Origin: Microbacterium sp. SORGH_AS_0969 | GTDB lineage: Bacteria > Actinomycetota > Actinomycetes > Actinomycetales > Microbacteriaceae | Direction: 5' to 3' | DNA length: 64,000 bases | Assembly (NCBI RefSeq): GCF_030818255.1 | Contig: NZ_JAUTAG010000001.1 | Coordinates: 1-64,000, forward strand | Shown: in pieces, positions 34,335 to 43,874 of the stretch | Position numbering within the stretch: position 1 is the first letter of the stretch | Layout of the letters: the number at the start of each line of letters is the position of its first letter | Program-made: the position numbers and the translations under genes | The notes under the pieces: generated by a model | What the model was told of the DNA's origin: nothing | Databases searched by the model: none | Seen by the model: the letters and a program-made list of their open reading frames with translations, nothing else

Positions 34335-36130
34335 GTGAGCGCCGCCAGGGCATCGGCGACCGGAAGGGTCTCGCGCTCGCCCGTGCGGCGGTCCCACAGC
34401 TCGACCTGACCCTCGGCGGCGCCGCGGCCCACGATGAGGATGCGCGGGATGCCGACGAGCTCGGCGTCGCCGAACTTCACGCCGGGCGAGACCTTGGGGC
34501 GGTCGTCGTAGAGGACGTCGAGGCCGGCGGACTCGAGCTGGTCGGAGACGGATGCCGCGAGCTCGAACGCCGCGGCATCGCGCCCGGTGGCCACGACGTG
34601 CACGTCGAACGGCGCGACCGACGCCGGCCAGATGAGGCCCTTCTCGTCGTTGTTGAGCTCGGCGATGATCGCGAGGATGCGGGTGACGCCGATGCCGTAC
34701 GAACCCATCGTGACGGTCGCGAGCTTGCCGTTCTCGTCGAGCACCTTCAGGCCCAGGGCCTCGGCGTACTTGCGACCGAGCTGGAAGACGTGGCCGATCT
34801 CCATGCCGCGTGCGAGTTCCACGGGGCCCGAGCCGTCGGGGGCCGGGTCGCCCGCGCGCACGGTCGAGATCTCGACGAAACCGTCGCCGACGAAGTCGCG
34901 GCCGGCGACGAGCGAGTGCACGTGCTTCTGGTCGATGTTCGCACCCGTGATCCACGCGGTGCCGTCGACCACGCGGGGGTCGAGCACGTAGCGGATGTTC
35001 GTCGCCGACTTCTCGCCCAGCACGGGACCGGTGGGCGACCAGGGGCCGATGTAGCCCTTGACCAGCAGCGGGTTCTTCGCGAAGTCGGCCTCGGTCGCGG
35101 CCTCGACCTCGGCGGGAGCGAAGGCGACCTCGACGCGCTTGTCGTCGACGTCGCGGTCGCCGGGGAGGCCCACGACGACCAGCTCTCGCGTGCCGTCGAG
35201 GTGCGTGAGGGCGAGGACGACGTTCTTCAGCGTGTGCGCGGCGGTCCACTCGGTGGCCTCGGCGGTGGCCGGGCCGGCGATGCCGGGGGCCGGGGCGTCG
35301 AGGTGCGCGTTCGCGTGATCGACGAGGGTCGCGATCGTCGGGGTGTTCGGCGAGTCGAAGACGACCGGCGCGGGCTGCCCCTCGACGGCGAGCGGTTCCG
35401 GGGCGACGGTGGTGAACGCCTCGACGTTGGCCGCGTATCCGCCGGCCGAGCGCACGAACGTGTCCTCGCCGATGGGGGTCGGGTGCAGGAACTCCTCCGA
35501 CTTCGAGCCGCCCATCGCGCCGGCGTCGGCGGCGACGATGACGTACTCGAGGCCCAGGCGCTGGAAGATGCGCTCGTAGGCATCGCGCTGCGCCTGGTAC
35601 GAGGCATCCAATCCGGCATCCGTCGCGTCGAACGAGTACGCGTCCTTCATCGTGAACTCGCGGCCGCGCAGGAGGCCGGCGCGGGGGCGCGCCTCGTCGC
35701 GGTACTTGTCCTGGATCTGGTAGATCGTCAGGGGGAGGTCCTTGTACGACGAGTACAGGTCCTTCACCAGGAGCGTGAACATCTCCTCGTGGGTGGGCGC
35801 GAGCAGGTAGTCGGCGCCCTTGCGGTCCTGCAGGCGGAACAGCGCGTCGCCGTACTCTTCCCAGCGTCCGGTGACCTCGTAGGGCTCGCGGGGCAGCAAC
35901 GCCGGGAAGTGCACCTCGAAGGCACCGGCGTTGGCCATCTCTTCCCGCACGACGGTCTCGATCTTCGCCTTGACTCTCAGACCGAGAGGCAGCCACGCGA
36001 AGATGCCCGGGGCGTTACGACGGATGTAGCCGGCGCGCACGAGCAGGCGGTGGCTCGTGACCTCGGCATCCGAGGGGTCTTCGCGAAGCGTGCGGAGGAA
36101 GTAGCTGGAGAGACGGGTGACCACGATCAT
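34328..36130 (-). CDS. proS: prolyl-tRNA synthetase
   Basis: Class II aminoacyl-tRNA synthetase charging tRNA-Pro, 600 residues, of the long bacterial type with the INS editing domain inserted between motifs 2 and 3 (about residues 230-390). The N-terminus reads [19 protein letters not shown] and motif 2 lies around [20 protein letters not shown]; the anticodon-binding domain ends the protein. Start choice is open: ATG 36130 or GTG 36124, since TAGACT lies just upstream of both. In many actinobacteria proS follows dxr, rseP and ispG, and that order is kept here with insertions. Confidence 0.95.
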   Translation of the reverse strand: MIVVTRLSSYFLRTLREDPSDAEVTSHRLLVRAGYIRRNAPGIFAWLPLGLRVKAKIETVVREEMANAGAFEVHFPALLPREPYEVTGRWEEYGDALFRLQDRKGADYLLAPTHEEMFTLLVKDLYSSYKDLPLTIYQIQDKYRDEARPRAGLLRGREFTMKDAYSFDATDAGLDASYQAQRDAYERIFQRLGLEYVIVAADAGAMGGSKSEEFLHPTPIGEDTFVRSAGGYAANVEAFTTVAPEPLAVEGQPAPVVFDSPNTPTIATLVDHANAHLDAPAPGIAGPATAEATEWTAAHTLKNVVLALTHLDGTRELVVVGLPGDRDVDDKRVEVAFAPAEVEAATEADFAKNPLLVKGYIGPWSPTGPVLGEKSATNIRYVLDPRVVDGTAWITGANIDQKHVHSLVAGRDFVGDGFVEISTVRAGDPAPDGSGPVELARGMEIGHVFQLGRKYAEALGLKVLDENGKLATVTMGSYGIGVTRILAIIAELNNDEKGLIWPASVAPFDVHVVATGRDAAAFELAASVSDQLESAGLDVLYDDRPKVSPGVKFGDAELVGIPRILIVGRGAAEGQVELWDRRTGERETLPVADALAALTR

Positions 36131-36276
36131 CGAGTCTAGAGCGCCCCGTCTCACCGAGGTGCGGCGAGCACCACCGCTGCCGCCGCGCGCCGCTGGGCAC
36201 CCGTCATGCCCCGGCCACGAGCTTCACCCTCGTGCGAGCACCTTGTATCCGCCCCGCCTGCCCCTATGGTGAGGGC

Positions 36277-37107
36277 GTGCAACCCCGTTGGATCGCCCTC
36301 ATCGCCAGCGGCGTCGCCCTTGTTCTCGGCCTGTTCTTCTGGGGGACGACCGGCATCGTCGTCTGGTCCATCAACCAGGCGCAGAACACCACGGCAGGAC
36401 TCACGCAGCACGACGCTCCCCCGCCGGACACCGACGACGACTTCGCCATCGCCGAGGTCTACGAGGTGGCTGCCGACGGCACGCTCTCGCCCGAGCCGAC
36501 GCCCGACGCCGCCGCGGTCTGGGCGGAGATCGAGCGCGTGTTCACACCGCGGGTCGCCGCGACCCGGATCAGTCAGTTCAAGGTCGGCGACGACGCCTCC
36601 AGCGACACGATGGCCTGGGTCTCACGCGAAGACGTCCCCGAGTACTGGACGTTCGCGGCGAACCTCGCCTACGCGGGCGACGACGAGTCCTGGCTCGCGA
36701 CCCTCGTGCACGAGTACGCCCACGTGCTGAGCCTCGGGCCCGAATCGGTCGACTCCTTCGCCGAGACGTGCGACACGATGTGGACCGGTCAAGGGTGCCT
36801 CCTGCCCGAGACGGCGCTTTCCGCCTTCTCCGACCGGTTCTGGAGCGCCTATGCCGACGCACCCGCGGCCGACAACGACGACGCCGACGTCGCCGATGAG
36901 TTCTACGCCGCCCACGAGGACGACTTCGTCGACGCCTACGCCGCCACCAACGTCACGGAGGACTTCGCCGAGAGCTTCATGACGTACGTGATGGAGGACG
37001 AACCGGCCGGCGGTGGAGTCGTGTCCGACAAGCTCCGCTTCTTCCGCGAGTACCCGCCCTACATGCTCGTCCGTGAACGGCTGCGAGCCGAGTTCGACTT
37101 GGGCTGA
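36277..37107 (+). CDS. membrane-anchored zinc-metallopeptidase-like protein
   Basis: Protein of 276 residues with one N-terminal membrane anchor (about residues 5-30) and an acidic exported domain. The zinc-binding helix HEYAH is at 145-149, and Glu232 in EDFAESF is placed as the third ligand would be in gluzincin-type peptidases; two cysteines near 166-175 may form a disulphide. Substrate and role unknown, and similarity to characterised peptidases is limited to these motifs. The GTG at 36277 has TATGGT six bases upstream (leaderless). Divergent from proS. Confidence 0.75.
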   Translation: MQPRWIALIASGVALVLGLFFWGTTGIVVWSINQAQNTTAGLTQHDAPPPDTDDDFAIAEVYEVAADGTLSPEPTPDAAAVWAEIERVFTPRVAATRISQFKVGDDASSDTMAWVSREDVPEYWTFAANLAYAGDDESWLATLVHEYAHVLSLGPESVDSFAETCDTMWTGQGCLLPETALSAFSDRFWSAYADAPAADNDDADVADEFYAAHEDDFVDAYAATNVTEDFAESFMTYVMEDEPAGGGVVSDKLRFFREYPPYMLVRERLRAEFDLG

Positions 37108-37197
37108 CCGCCGCCGTCACCCCCGCGAGACACCGAGGGCTCGCGCACAGGCGCCGTCGCTCGAGCCGGGGTCAGCAGCGCGACGTAGCCTGGACCG

Positions 37198-37831
37198 ATG
37201 ACCACCGTCCTCCTCACCGGATTCGAGCCGTTCGCAGGCGACACCAGCAACCCGTCCGGTGATGCCGTCCGGATGGTCGAGAAGCGCTGGACAGGCGACG
37301 AACGGCTGGTCGTCGAGGTCTTGCCGGTCGCGTTCGAAGAGTCGGCGGCTCGGCTCCGGCACCTCATCGACGAGCATCATCCCGATGTCGTGATCGCCAC
37401 GGGCCTCGCGGGGGGACGCGCGCAGGTCACCCCCGAGCGCGTGGCGATCAACCTCGCCGACGCCCGCATTCCCGACAACGACGGTGCGCAGCCGGTCGAC
37501 CCTCCCCGTGGTCGAGGGCGGTCCGACCGCCTACTTCGCGACCCTGCCCGTCAAGGCGATCGCGGCGGCGCTGAGCGACGCCGGCATTCCGGCCGCGGTG
37601 TCGCACTCGGCGGGGACCTTCGTGTGCAACCACGTGATGTTCACCGCCCTGGATGCCGCCGAACCCCACGTGCGCGCCGGCTTCGTACACGTGCCCTCTG
37701 CGCGCGAGAGCGCCCCCGAGGGCGTGGCATCCCTGCCTTTCGACGACATCGTGCGCGCCGTCGAGCTCACCGTGCGCACCGCCCTCGACGTGCGCGACGA
37801 CCTCGCCTCCCCGGCCGGCACCCTGCACTGA
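37198..37831 (+). pseudogene. pcp: pyroglutamyl-peptidase I with +1 frameshift
   Basis: Pyrrolidone-carboxylate peptidase, which removes N-terminal pyroglutamate. The first 101 residues (TGFEPFAGDTSNPSGDAV onward) are in one frame, and the rest, with the catalytic-cysteine block SAGTFVCNHVMF and the histidine in FVHVP, in the next frame. The switch is at one extra C at 37501-37502: after GTCGAC the sequence has CCTCCCC where CTCCCC would restore Asp-Leu-Pro-Val-Val-Glu-Gly. Repaired, the protein is about 210 residues, the normal length. Either a recent inactivating mutation or a sequencing error. The ATG has TAGCCT six bases upstream. Confidence 0.85.
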
Positions 37832-37841
37832 CGGCGGGGGC

Positions 37842-39026
37842 TCAGGCCGCGCGCCGCCCGAGGTGCAGGACCGTCCGCACGATCAGCCCCGCCACCAGCG
37901 CCCAGAAGGCCGCGCTGACGCCCGCGATGGCGATTCCGGATGCCGCGATGAGGAACGTCACGACCGCCGGGGTCCGCTCGCCCGGATCGTCGATCGCCTG
38001 CTGCACGGCGGAGCCGAAGGCCGCGAAGAGCGCCACGCCCGCGACGGCCGGGATGACCCCCGCGGGGGCGAGCAGCACGATTGCGGCGAACGCGGCCGAC
38101 AGCGCGCCGAGCACGAGGTAGGTGCTCCCGGCCGAGACTCCCGCCACCCAGCGTCGCTTCGGATCGGGGTGCGCGTCGGGGCCTGCGGCGATAGCCGCGC
38201 TGATCGCGCCCAGGTTGATCGCGTGTCCCCCCGCGGTGGCCGCCAGCATCGAGCCCGCACCGGTCACGAGCATCGCCGGACGCCACGGGATCGTGTAGCC
38301 GAGGCTGCGCATGACCGCGACCCCGGGCACGTTCTGCGACGCCATCGTCACCACGAAAAGTGGCAGGGCGACCCCGACGACAGAGCCCACCGTGAGCGTC
38401 GGGGCGGTGAAGGCGAACTGCGGCACGAGGGTCGCGGCATCCAGGTCCGCTCCGGTGCGCGCCAACGAGACGGCGACCACGACGATCGCCGCGACGAACG
38501 CGAGAGGCACCGCCCAGCGCGGGAGCAGACGGGATGCCACGAGCCACACGATGAGCACGGGCGCCACGCCCCACGGGTCGGCGACGAGACCGAGGAACGG
38601 CTGGATGCAGAGGGGGAACAGGACGCCCGCGAGCATCGCCTGCGCGATCGACGGCGGAATGCGCGCGATCAGCGCCCCCAGCGGCGGGAAGAGGGCGGTG
38701 CACAGGATCAGCGCACCCGAGACGAGGAAGCCGCCGACGACCGCGGGCCACCCGCCCTCGACGGCACCGGTAGCCGCGAGCAGCGCGACACCGGGGGTCG
38801 ACCAGGCGATCGTGATCGGCATCCGGTAGCGCCAGGCGAGGAGGATGCACCCGACCCCGACCATGAGCGTGACGGCGAGCAGTCCGCTCGCCGCCTGCTC
38901 GGGCGTGGCCCCGACGGAGCGAAGACCCGTGAGCACCACGGCGAACGTGCTGGTGAAGCCGACCAGGGCGGTCACCACACCAGCGATGAGGGGACGGGCG
39001 AGGGAGGCGTGCGAAGTCTCGATCAT
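37842..39026 (-). CDS. benE: benzoate/H+ symporter BenE-family transporter
   Basis: Integral membrane protein of 394 residues, about 12 hydrophobic segments, of the BenE (TC 2.A.46) family. SIAQAMLAGVLFPLC and TAGGHAINLGAISAAI are recognisable blocks of the family. Benzoate uptake is the named function of the family, but no aromatic catabolic gene is in the window, so the substrate is uncertain. The ATG at 39026 has GGGAG five bases upstream. Convergent with the frameshifted pcp gene, ten bases apart. Confidence 0.85.
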   Translation of the reverse strand: MIETSHASLARPLIAGVVTALVGFTSTFAVVLTGLRSVGATPEQAASGLLAVTLMVGVGCILLAWRYRMPITIAWSTPGVALLAATGAVEGGWPAVVGGFLVSGALILCTALFPPLGALIARIPPSIAQAMLAGVLFPLCIQPFLGLVADPWGVAPVLIVWLVASRLLPRWAVPLAFVAAIVVVAVSLARTGADLDAATLVPQFAFTAPTLTVGSVVGVALPLFVVTMASQNVPGVAVMRSLGYTIPWRPAMLVTGAGSMLAATAGGHAINLGAISAAIAAGPDAHPDPKRRWVAGVSAGSTYLVLGALSAAFAAIVLLAPAGVIPAVAGVALFAAFGSAVQQAIDDPGERTPAVVTFLIAASGIAIAGVSAAFWALVAGLIVRTVLHLGRRAA

Positions 39027-39093
39027 GAGACTCCCGACGCTAGCGGAACGGCAGTGGTCCACTCGCGCTCGCGCGGACCACGCGATGCCTCGA

Positions 39094-40245
<1,152 letters not shown>

Positions 40246-40309
40246 GCGACCAGCCTACGCCGCCACACCTCCTCGGGGGCTGAGGGCGCTCTGTGATAGG
40301 TTCGGCGCC

Positions 40310-40345
40310 ATGCGCGCGTATACCGGCTGGTGGCCCACCGTCTAG
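40310..40345 (+). CDS. trpL: tryptophan leader peptide (two Trp codons)
   Basis: Eleven-codon frame MRAYTGWWPTV followed by TAG. The adjacent TGG TGG codons at 40328-40333, a TAGGTT box seven bases before the ATG, and the three alternative stems that follow make this a transcription-attenuation leader peptide. It is too short for ordinary gene finding. It senses charged tRNA-Trp by ribosome stalling and controls the fused anthranilate-synthase-type gene that starts 105 bases after its stop. Confidence 0.85.
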   Translation: MRAYTGWWPTV

Positions 40346-40405
40346 GCGGTGAGCACGCGTGCGACAGACCGCCCTCCCTCGGGATCGGGGCGGTCTTCGT
40401 GTTTT
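40336..40405 (+). promoter_or_regulatory. tryptophan transcription attenuator
   Basis: Three mutually exclusive pairings follow the leader Trp codons. Stem 1:2 pairs CACCG (40336-40340) with CGGTG (40347-40351). Stem 2:3, the antiterminator, pairs GGCGGT (40345-40350) with ACCGCC (40368-40373). Stem 3:4, the terminator, pairs AGACCGCCC (40366-40374) with GGGCGGTCT (40388-40396), with an inner TCCC/GGGA and a T-rich tail ending TTTT at 40402-40405. Stalling at the Trp codons would open stem 1:2 and favour read-through. Confidence 0.85.
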
Positions 40406-40449
40406 CCGGCGGCCGTTCCGGACCCTCGATCACAGACGGAAGTACTTCG

Positions 40450-42348
40450 ATGACCGGGCCCGACCCCTCTTCCCTGATCCACGACCTCCTCAGCGGCACC
40501 GCCCCGTTCGCCCTGATCGCGCGCGACGGCGCGACCGTCGAGGTCCTCACCGGTGACGTCGTCGACGTCGATCTGCTGGGCGACATCCCCCTGACGGATG
40601 CCACCGGCACCGCGCGCGAAGTCCTCGCCCTCGTGCCGTTCCGGCAGGTGCGCGAGCGCGGGTTCGTCTGCCATGACGACGGGGCGCCGCTGCGGTGCCT
40701 CGTCGTGGACGAGCGCGTCTCGCTCGATCGCGCCGAGACCGTGGCATCCCTCCCCTCCTCCCCCGTCCCGCTCGCGGACGCGGGCTTCGACATCGCCGAC
40801 GAGGAGTACGCCGACATCGTGCGGCGGGTGATCGCCGACGAGATCGGCCGGGGCGAGGGGGCGAACTTCGTCATCCGTCGTGACTTCGTCGCCGGGGTCG
40901 ACGTCGATCCGCGCGTCGCGGCGCTGACGTGGTTCCGCGCGCTGCTCGAACACGAGATGGGCGCGTACTGGACCTTCGCGGTGGTCACCGAGGGGCACAT
41001 CGCGGTCGGCGCGAGCCCCGAGGCGCACGTGAGCGCCAAGGCGGGCATCGTGACGATGAACCCCATCTCGGGCACCTTCCGTCACCCCGCGGGCGGTGCG
41101 ACGGCCGAGACCCTTGCCGAGTTCCTCCGCTCGACCAAAGAGACCGAGGAGCTCTTCATGGTCGTCGACGAGGAGCTGAAGATGATGAGCGCCGTGTGCA
41201 GCGACGGCGGACGCATCACCGGCCCGCACCTCAAGGTGATGTCGCGCCTGACGCACACCGAGTACATGCTCCGCGGGCGCAGCGACCTCGACCCGCGCGA
41301 CATCCTGCGCGAGACGATGTTCGCGCCCACGGTGACCGGCTCCCCCATGCAGAACGCCTGTACGGTCATCGCCCGGCACGAGACGACGCCCCGCGGCTAC
41401 TACTCGGGCGTGGCCGCGTTGTTCACCCCGACCGGAGCCACCGAGGGCCCGACGCATGATCTCGACGCGCCGATCCTCATCCGCACGGCCTACCTCGTCG
41501 ACGGTCGCCTGCGCGTCCCCGTGGGTGCCACGCTGGTGCGTCACTCCGATCCGTACGGCGAGGTCGGCGAGACCCACGGCAAGGCCGCAGGTGTCCTCGG
41601 GGCGATCGGGGCGATCCCCCGCGACAGCGCGCCGGCTGCTCCCCCGTCCGCCGATCCCGACGCCCCGACGGCCCCGCTCCTCCCACTCGCCGAGGATCCC
41701 GCGATCGCCGAGCTGCTGGCATCCCGAAACGACCGTCTCGCGCCGTTCTGGATGAACCCGCAGGATCCCGACGGCTCGGGTCCGTTCGCGGGACGCACGG
41801 CTCTCGTCGTGGATGCCGAGGACCGCTTCACCACGATGCTCGCGCACCAGCTGCGCCACCTCGGGCTCGACACCCGGATCGTGCACTGGTCCGAGGTGAC
41901 CGACGCCGAGCTCGACGCGGCCGACCTCGTCGTCTCGGGCCCGGGCCCGGGTGACCCGCGCGACGACAGCCCGCGGATGGCGGCGATGCGCCACGTCGTC
42001 GGCCGCCGACGCGCGGCCGGTGCGCCGCTGCTCGCGGTGTGCCTGAGCCACCAGATCCTCGCCGACTCGCTCGGGATCGACCTGCGGCCCCTGGCCCGGC
42101 CGCACCAGGGCCTGCAGAAGACCGTCGACGTGTTCGGCGAGCCCGCCTCGATCGGCTTCTACAACACCTTCACCGCCCGCGCGCCGGAAGCGACTCCCGA
42201 GGAGGTCGAGATCGCCGCGGATGCCGAGACGGGCGACGTCTACGCCCTGCGGGGCCCCGGATACGCGAGCGTGCAGGGGCACCTCGAGTCGATCCTGTCG
42301 CGCGACGGCATGCGCACGCTGGAGCGGTTGATCGCTCACGTCCTCTGA
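40450..42348 (+). CDS. fused anthranilate synthase TrpE-TrpG, PhzE-like
   Basis: Bifunctional chorismate-utilising enzyme of 632 residues: an N-terminal chorismate-binding domain (about 20-430) with NPISGTFRHP, DEELKMMSAVC and GSPMQNAC, and a C-terminal class I glutamine amidotransferase (about 460-632) with nucleophile Cys531 in CLSHQ. The order and the CLSHQ and GSPMQNAC blocks resemble PhzE, which makes 2-amino-2-deoxyisochorismate, more than classical TrpE. No phz genes are nearby, and the gene sits under a tryptophan attenuator, so an anthranilate/tryptophan role is likely. The ATG at 40450 has GGAAG nine bases upstream. Confidence 0.85.
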   Translation: MTGPDPSSLIHDLLSGTAPFALIARDGATVEVLTGDVVDVDLLGDIPLTDATGTAREVLALVPFRQVRERGFVCHDDGAPLRCLVVDERVSLDRAETVASLPSSPVPLADAGFDIADEEYADIVRRVIADEIGRGEGANFVIRRDFVAGVDVDPRVAALTWFRALLEHEMGAYWTFAVVTEGHIAVGASPEAHVSAKAGIVTMNPISGTFRHPAGGATAETLAEFLRSTKETEELFMVVDEELKMMSAVCSDGGRITGPHLKVMSRLTHTEYMLRGRSDLDPRDILRETMFAPTVTGSPMQNACTVIARHETTPRGYYSGVAALFTPTGATEGPTHDLDAPILIRTAYLVDGRLRVPVGATLVRHSDPYGEVGETHGKAAGVLGAIGAIPRDSAPAAPPSADPDAPTAPLLPLAEDPAIAELLASRNDRLAPFWMNPQDPDGSGPFAGRTALVVDAEDRFTTMLAHQLRHLGLDTRIVHWSEVTDAELDAADLVVSGPGPGDPRDDSPRMAAMRHVVGRRRAAGAPLLAVCLSHQILADSLGIDLRPLARPHQGLQKTVDVFGEPASIGFYNTFTARAPEATPEEVEIAADAETGDVYALRGPGYASVQGHLESILSRDGMRTLERLIAHVL

Positions 42349-42354
42349 CGTTCC

Positions 42355-42456
42355 GGTCCCTTCGACAGGCTCAGGGACCACCCGGGCAGGGGTGCCTGAG
42401 CCCGTCGACGCCCCTCGACCCGCGCGGCCCAGGTGGCTGAGCCCGTCGAAGCCACC
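42355..42456. repeat. cluster of three short palindromes after trpE-G gene
   Basis: A 25-base palindrome (42355-42379) with core TCGACAGGCTCAG is followed by a related degenerate copy (about 42390-42417, core CTGAGCCCGTCGA) and a third palindrome (42432-42456) reading GGTGGCTGAGCCCGTCGA then AGCCACC. They lie between the convergent ends of the synthase gene and rseP and may also act as transcription terminators. The same family is found near 18.2 and 45.6 kb. Confidence 0.85.
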
Positions 42457-42470
42457 GGGACCACGCGACG

Positions 42471-43787
42471 CTAGAGCAGCTTCACCGGATTGAAGATGTC
42501 GGCGAGGAACAGCACGCTGCCCACGCCCACCAGCAGGATGACGACGACGAAGGTCACGGGCACCAGGCGCGTGGCATCCACGGGCTTGGCAATCCGCCCG
42601 CGGGCGCGCGCGACGAGCTTCTTCAGCCCGTCCCAGAGCGCCACGACGACATGCCCGCCGTCCAGGGGCAGCAGCGGGATCAAGTTGAACGCGAACAGGG
42701 CGATGTTCAGTCCGCCGAGGAGCAGGACGATCTGCTGCACGCGTTCGAGGATCGGAGCGTTCACCGCGGCGATCTCGCCCGCCATCCGGCCGGCGCCGAT
42801 GACGCTCATCGGGCTGTCGGCGTCTCGCGGCTGACCAGTGATCGTGTCGACGGCGACGTCGTAGACACGCACCGGCAGCTGCGACATGATCGTCGCGACC
42901 TGTCCGATGTACTGACCCGTCGCCTCGACTCCGGTCCAGATCGGCTGCGGCTCGAACGCGATCTGCGGGCTGAGGCCGGCGAACCCGATCGTCTCGTACT
43001 CGGGGGCGCCAGAGGTATCGGTCACCGGCTGGCCCTGCGCGTTCGTCACCGCCCGGTCGGTCGGCTGCGGGGTGAACTGTACGGTCTGCTCCGCGCCGTC
43101 TCTCTCGATGACCATCGACAGGGGCTTGCCGGGAGACGCCTGGATGATCGCCGCCGCCTCGTTGAAGGTCGAGACGGGGGTGCCGTCGATCGAGATCATC
43201 GTGTCGCCCGGCTGCATCCCCGCCGCCTTGGCGGGCGCGACCGGGTCGGACGGCTCGCAGTCCTGCCGCTGCTGGCTCGCGGGAATGACGCACTCCGAGA
43301 CCGACACGACGGTCGTCGTCCCCTGTTGGATGCCGATGCCGCTCAGCGCGATCGTGAACAGCACGACCGCGAGGACGAGGTTCATCGCCGGCCCGCCGAG
43401 CATGATGATGATGCGCTTCCACACGGGCAGCCGGTAGAAGGCGCGATCGTCGCCCCCGATGAGCGTCTCGGCGTTGGCATCCCGGGCGTCCTGCACCATC
43501 GTGGCGAAGAACCGCGACCGCCGTTTCGACGGCTCCTCACCCTCGGGAGCGGGCGGATACATGCCTGCCATCGAGATGAAGCCGCCGAGGGGCAGAGCCT
43601 TGAACCCGTACTCGGTCTCGCCGATCCGGCGCGACCACAGCGTCGGCCCGAAGCCGATCATGTACTGCCCGACCCGGACGCCGAAGATCTTCGCCGGCAG
43701 AAGGTGACCCATCTCGTGCAGCGCGATCGAAACGGCCAGTCCCACCACGAGCACGAGGACGCCGATGAGGAACGCGATGACAATCAC
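42471..43787 (-). CDS. rseP: site-2 intramembrane metalloprotease RseP
   Basis: M50-family regulated intramembrane protease of 438 residues that cleaves anti-sigma factors and other membrane proteins. HEMGH (24-28) in the first membrane helix binds zinc; LPLDGGH near residue 385 supplies the third ligand; a PDZ domain (about 190-270) lies between. The GTG at 43787 has TATCGT six bases upstream (leaderless), and places HEMGH at the usual depth. The longer frame upstream is a shadow. On the same strand as dxr and ispG, with the MurE-like gene divergent. Confidence 0.93.
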   Translation of the reverse strand: MIVIAFLIGVLVLVVGLAVSIALHEMGHLLPAKIFGVRVGQYMIGFGPTLWSRRIGETEYGFKALPLGGFISMAGMYPPAPEGEEPSKRRSRFFATMVQDARDANAETLIGGDDRAFYRLPVWKRIIIMLGGPAMNLVLAVVLFTIALSGIGIQQGTTTVVSVSECVIPASQQRQDCEPSDPVAPAKAAGMQPGDTMISIDGTPVSTFNEAAAIIQASPGKPLSMVIERDGAEQTVQFTPQPTDRAVTNAQGQPVTDTSGAPEYETIGFAGLSPQIAFEPQPIWTGVEATGQYIGQVATIMSQLPVRVYDVAVDTITGQPRDADSPMSVIGAGRMAGEIAAVNAPILERVQQIVLLLGGLNIALFAFNLIPLLPLDGGHVVVALWDGLKKLVARARGRIAKPVDATRLVPVTFVVVILLVGVGSVLFLADIFNPVKLL

Positions 43788-43874
43788 CCGCCGACGATAC
43801 CGCCGCGCTCCTTTGAAGCGCCCGTGCGGCGGCGATGCCCTGTCTGTGCGAGACCGGATGAGACAATGGACGGG

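Noticed and set aside
40450..42348. Phenazine biosynthesis cluster suggested by the PhzE-like gene
   Set aside because: No phzB, phzD, phzF or phzG is near, and the Trp attenuator points to tryptophan metabolism.
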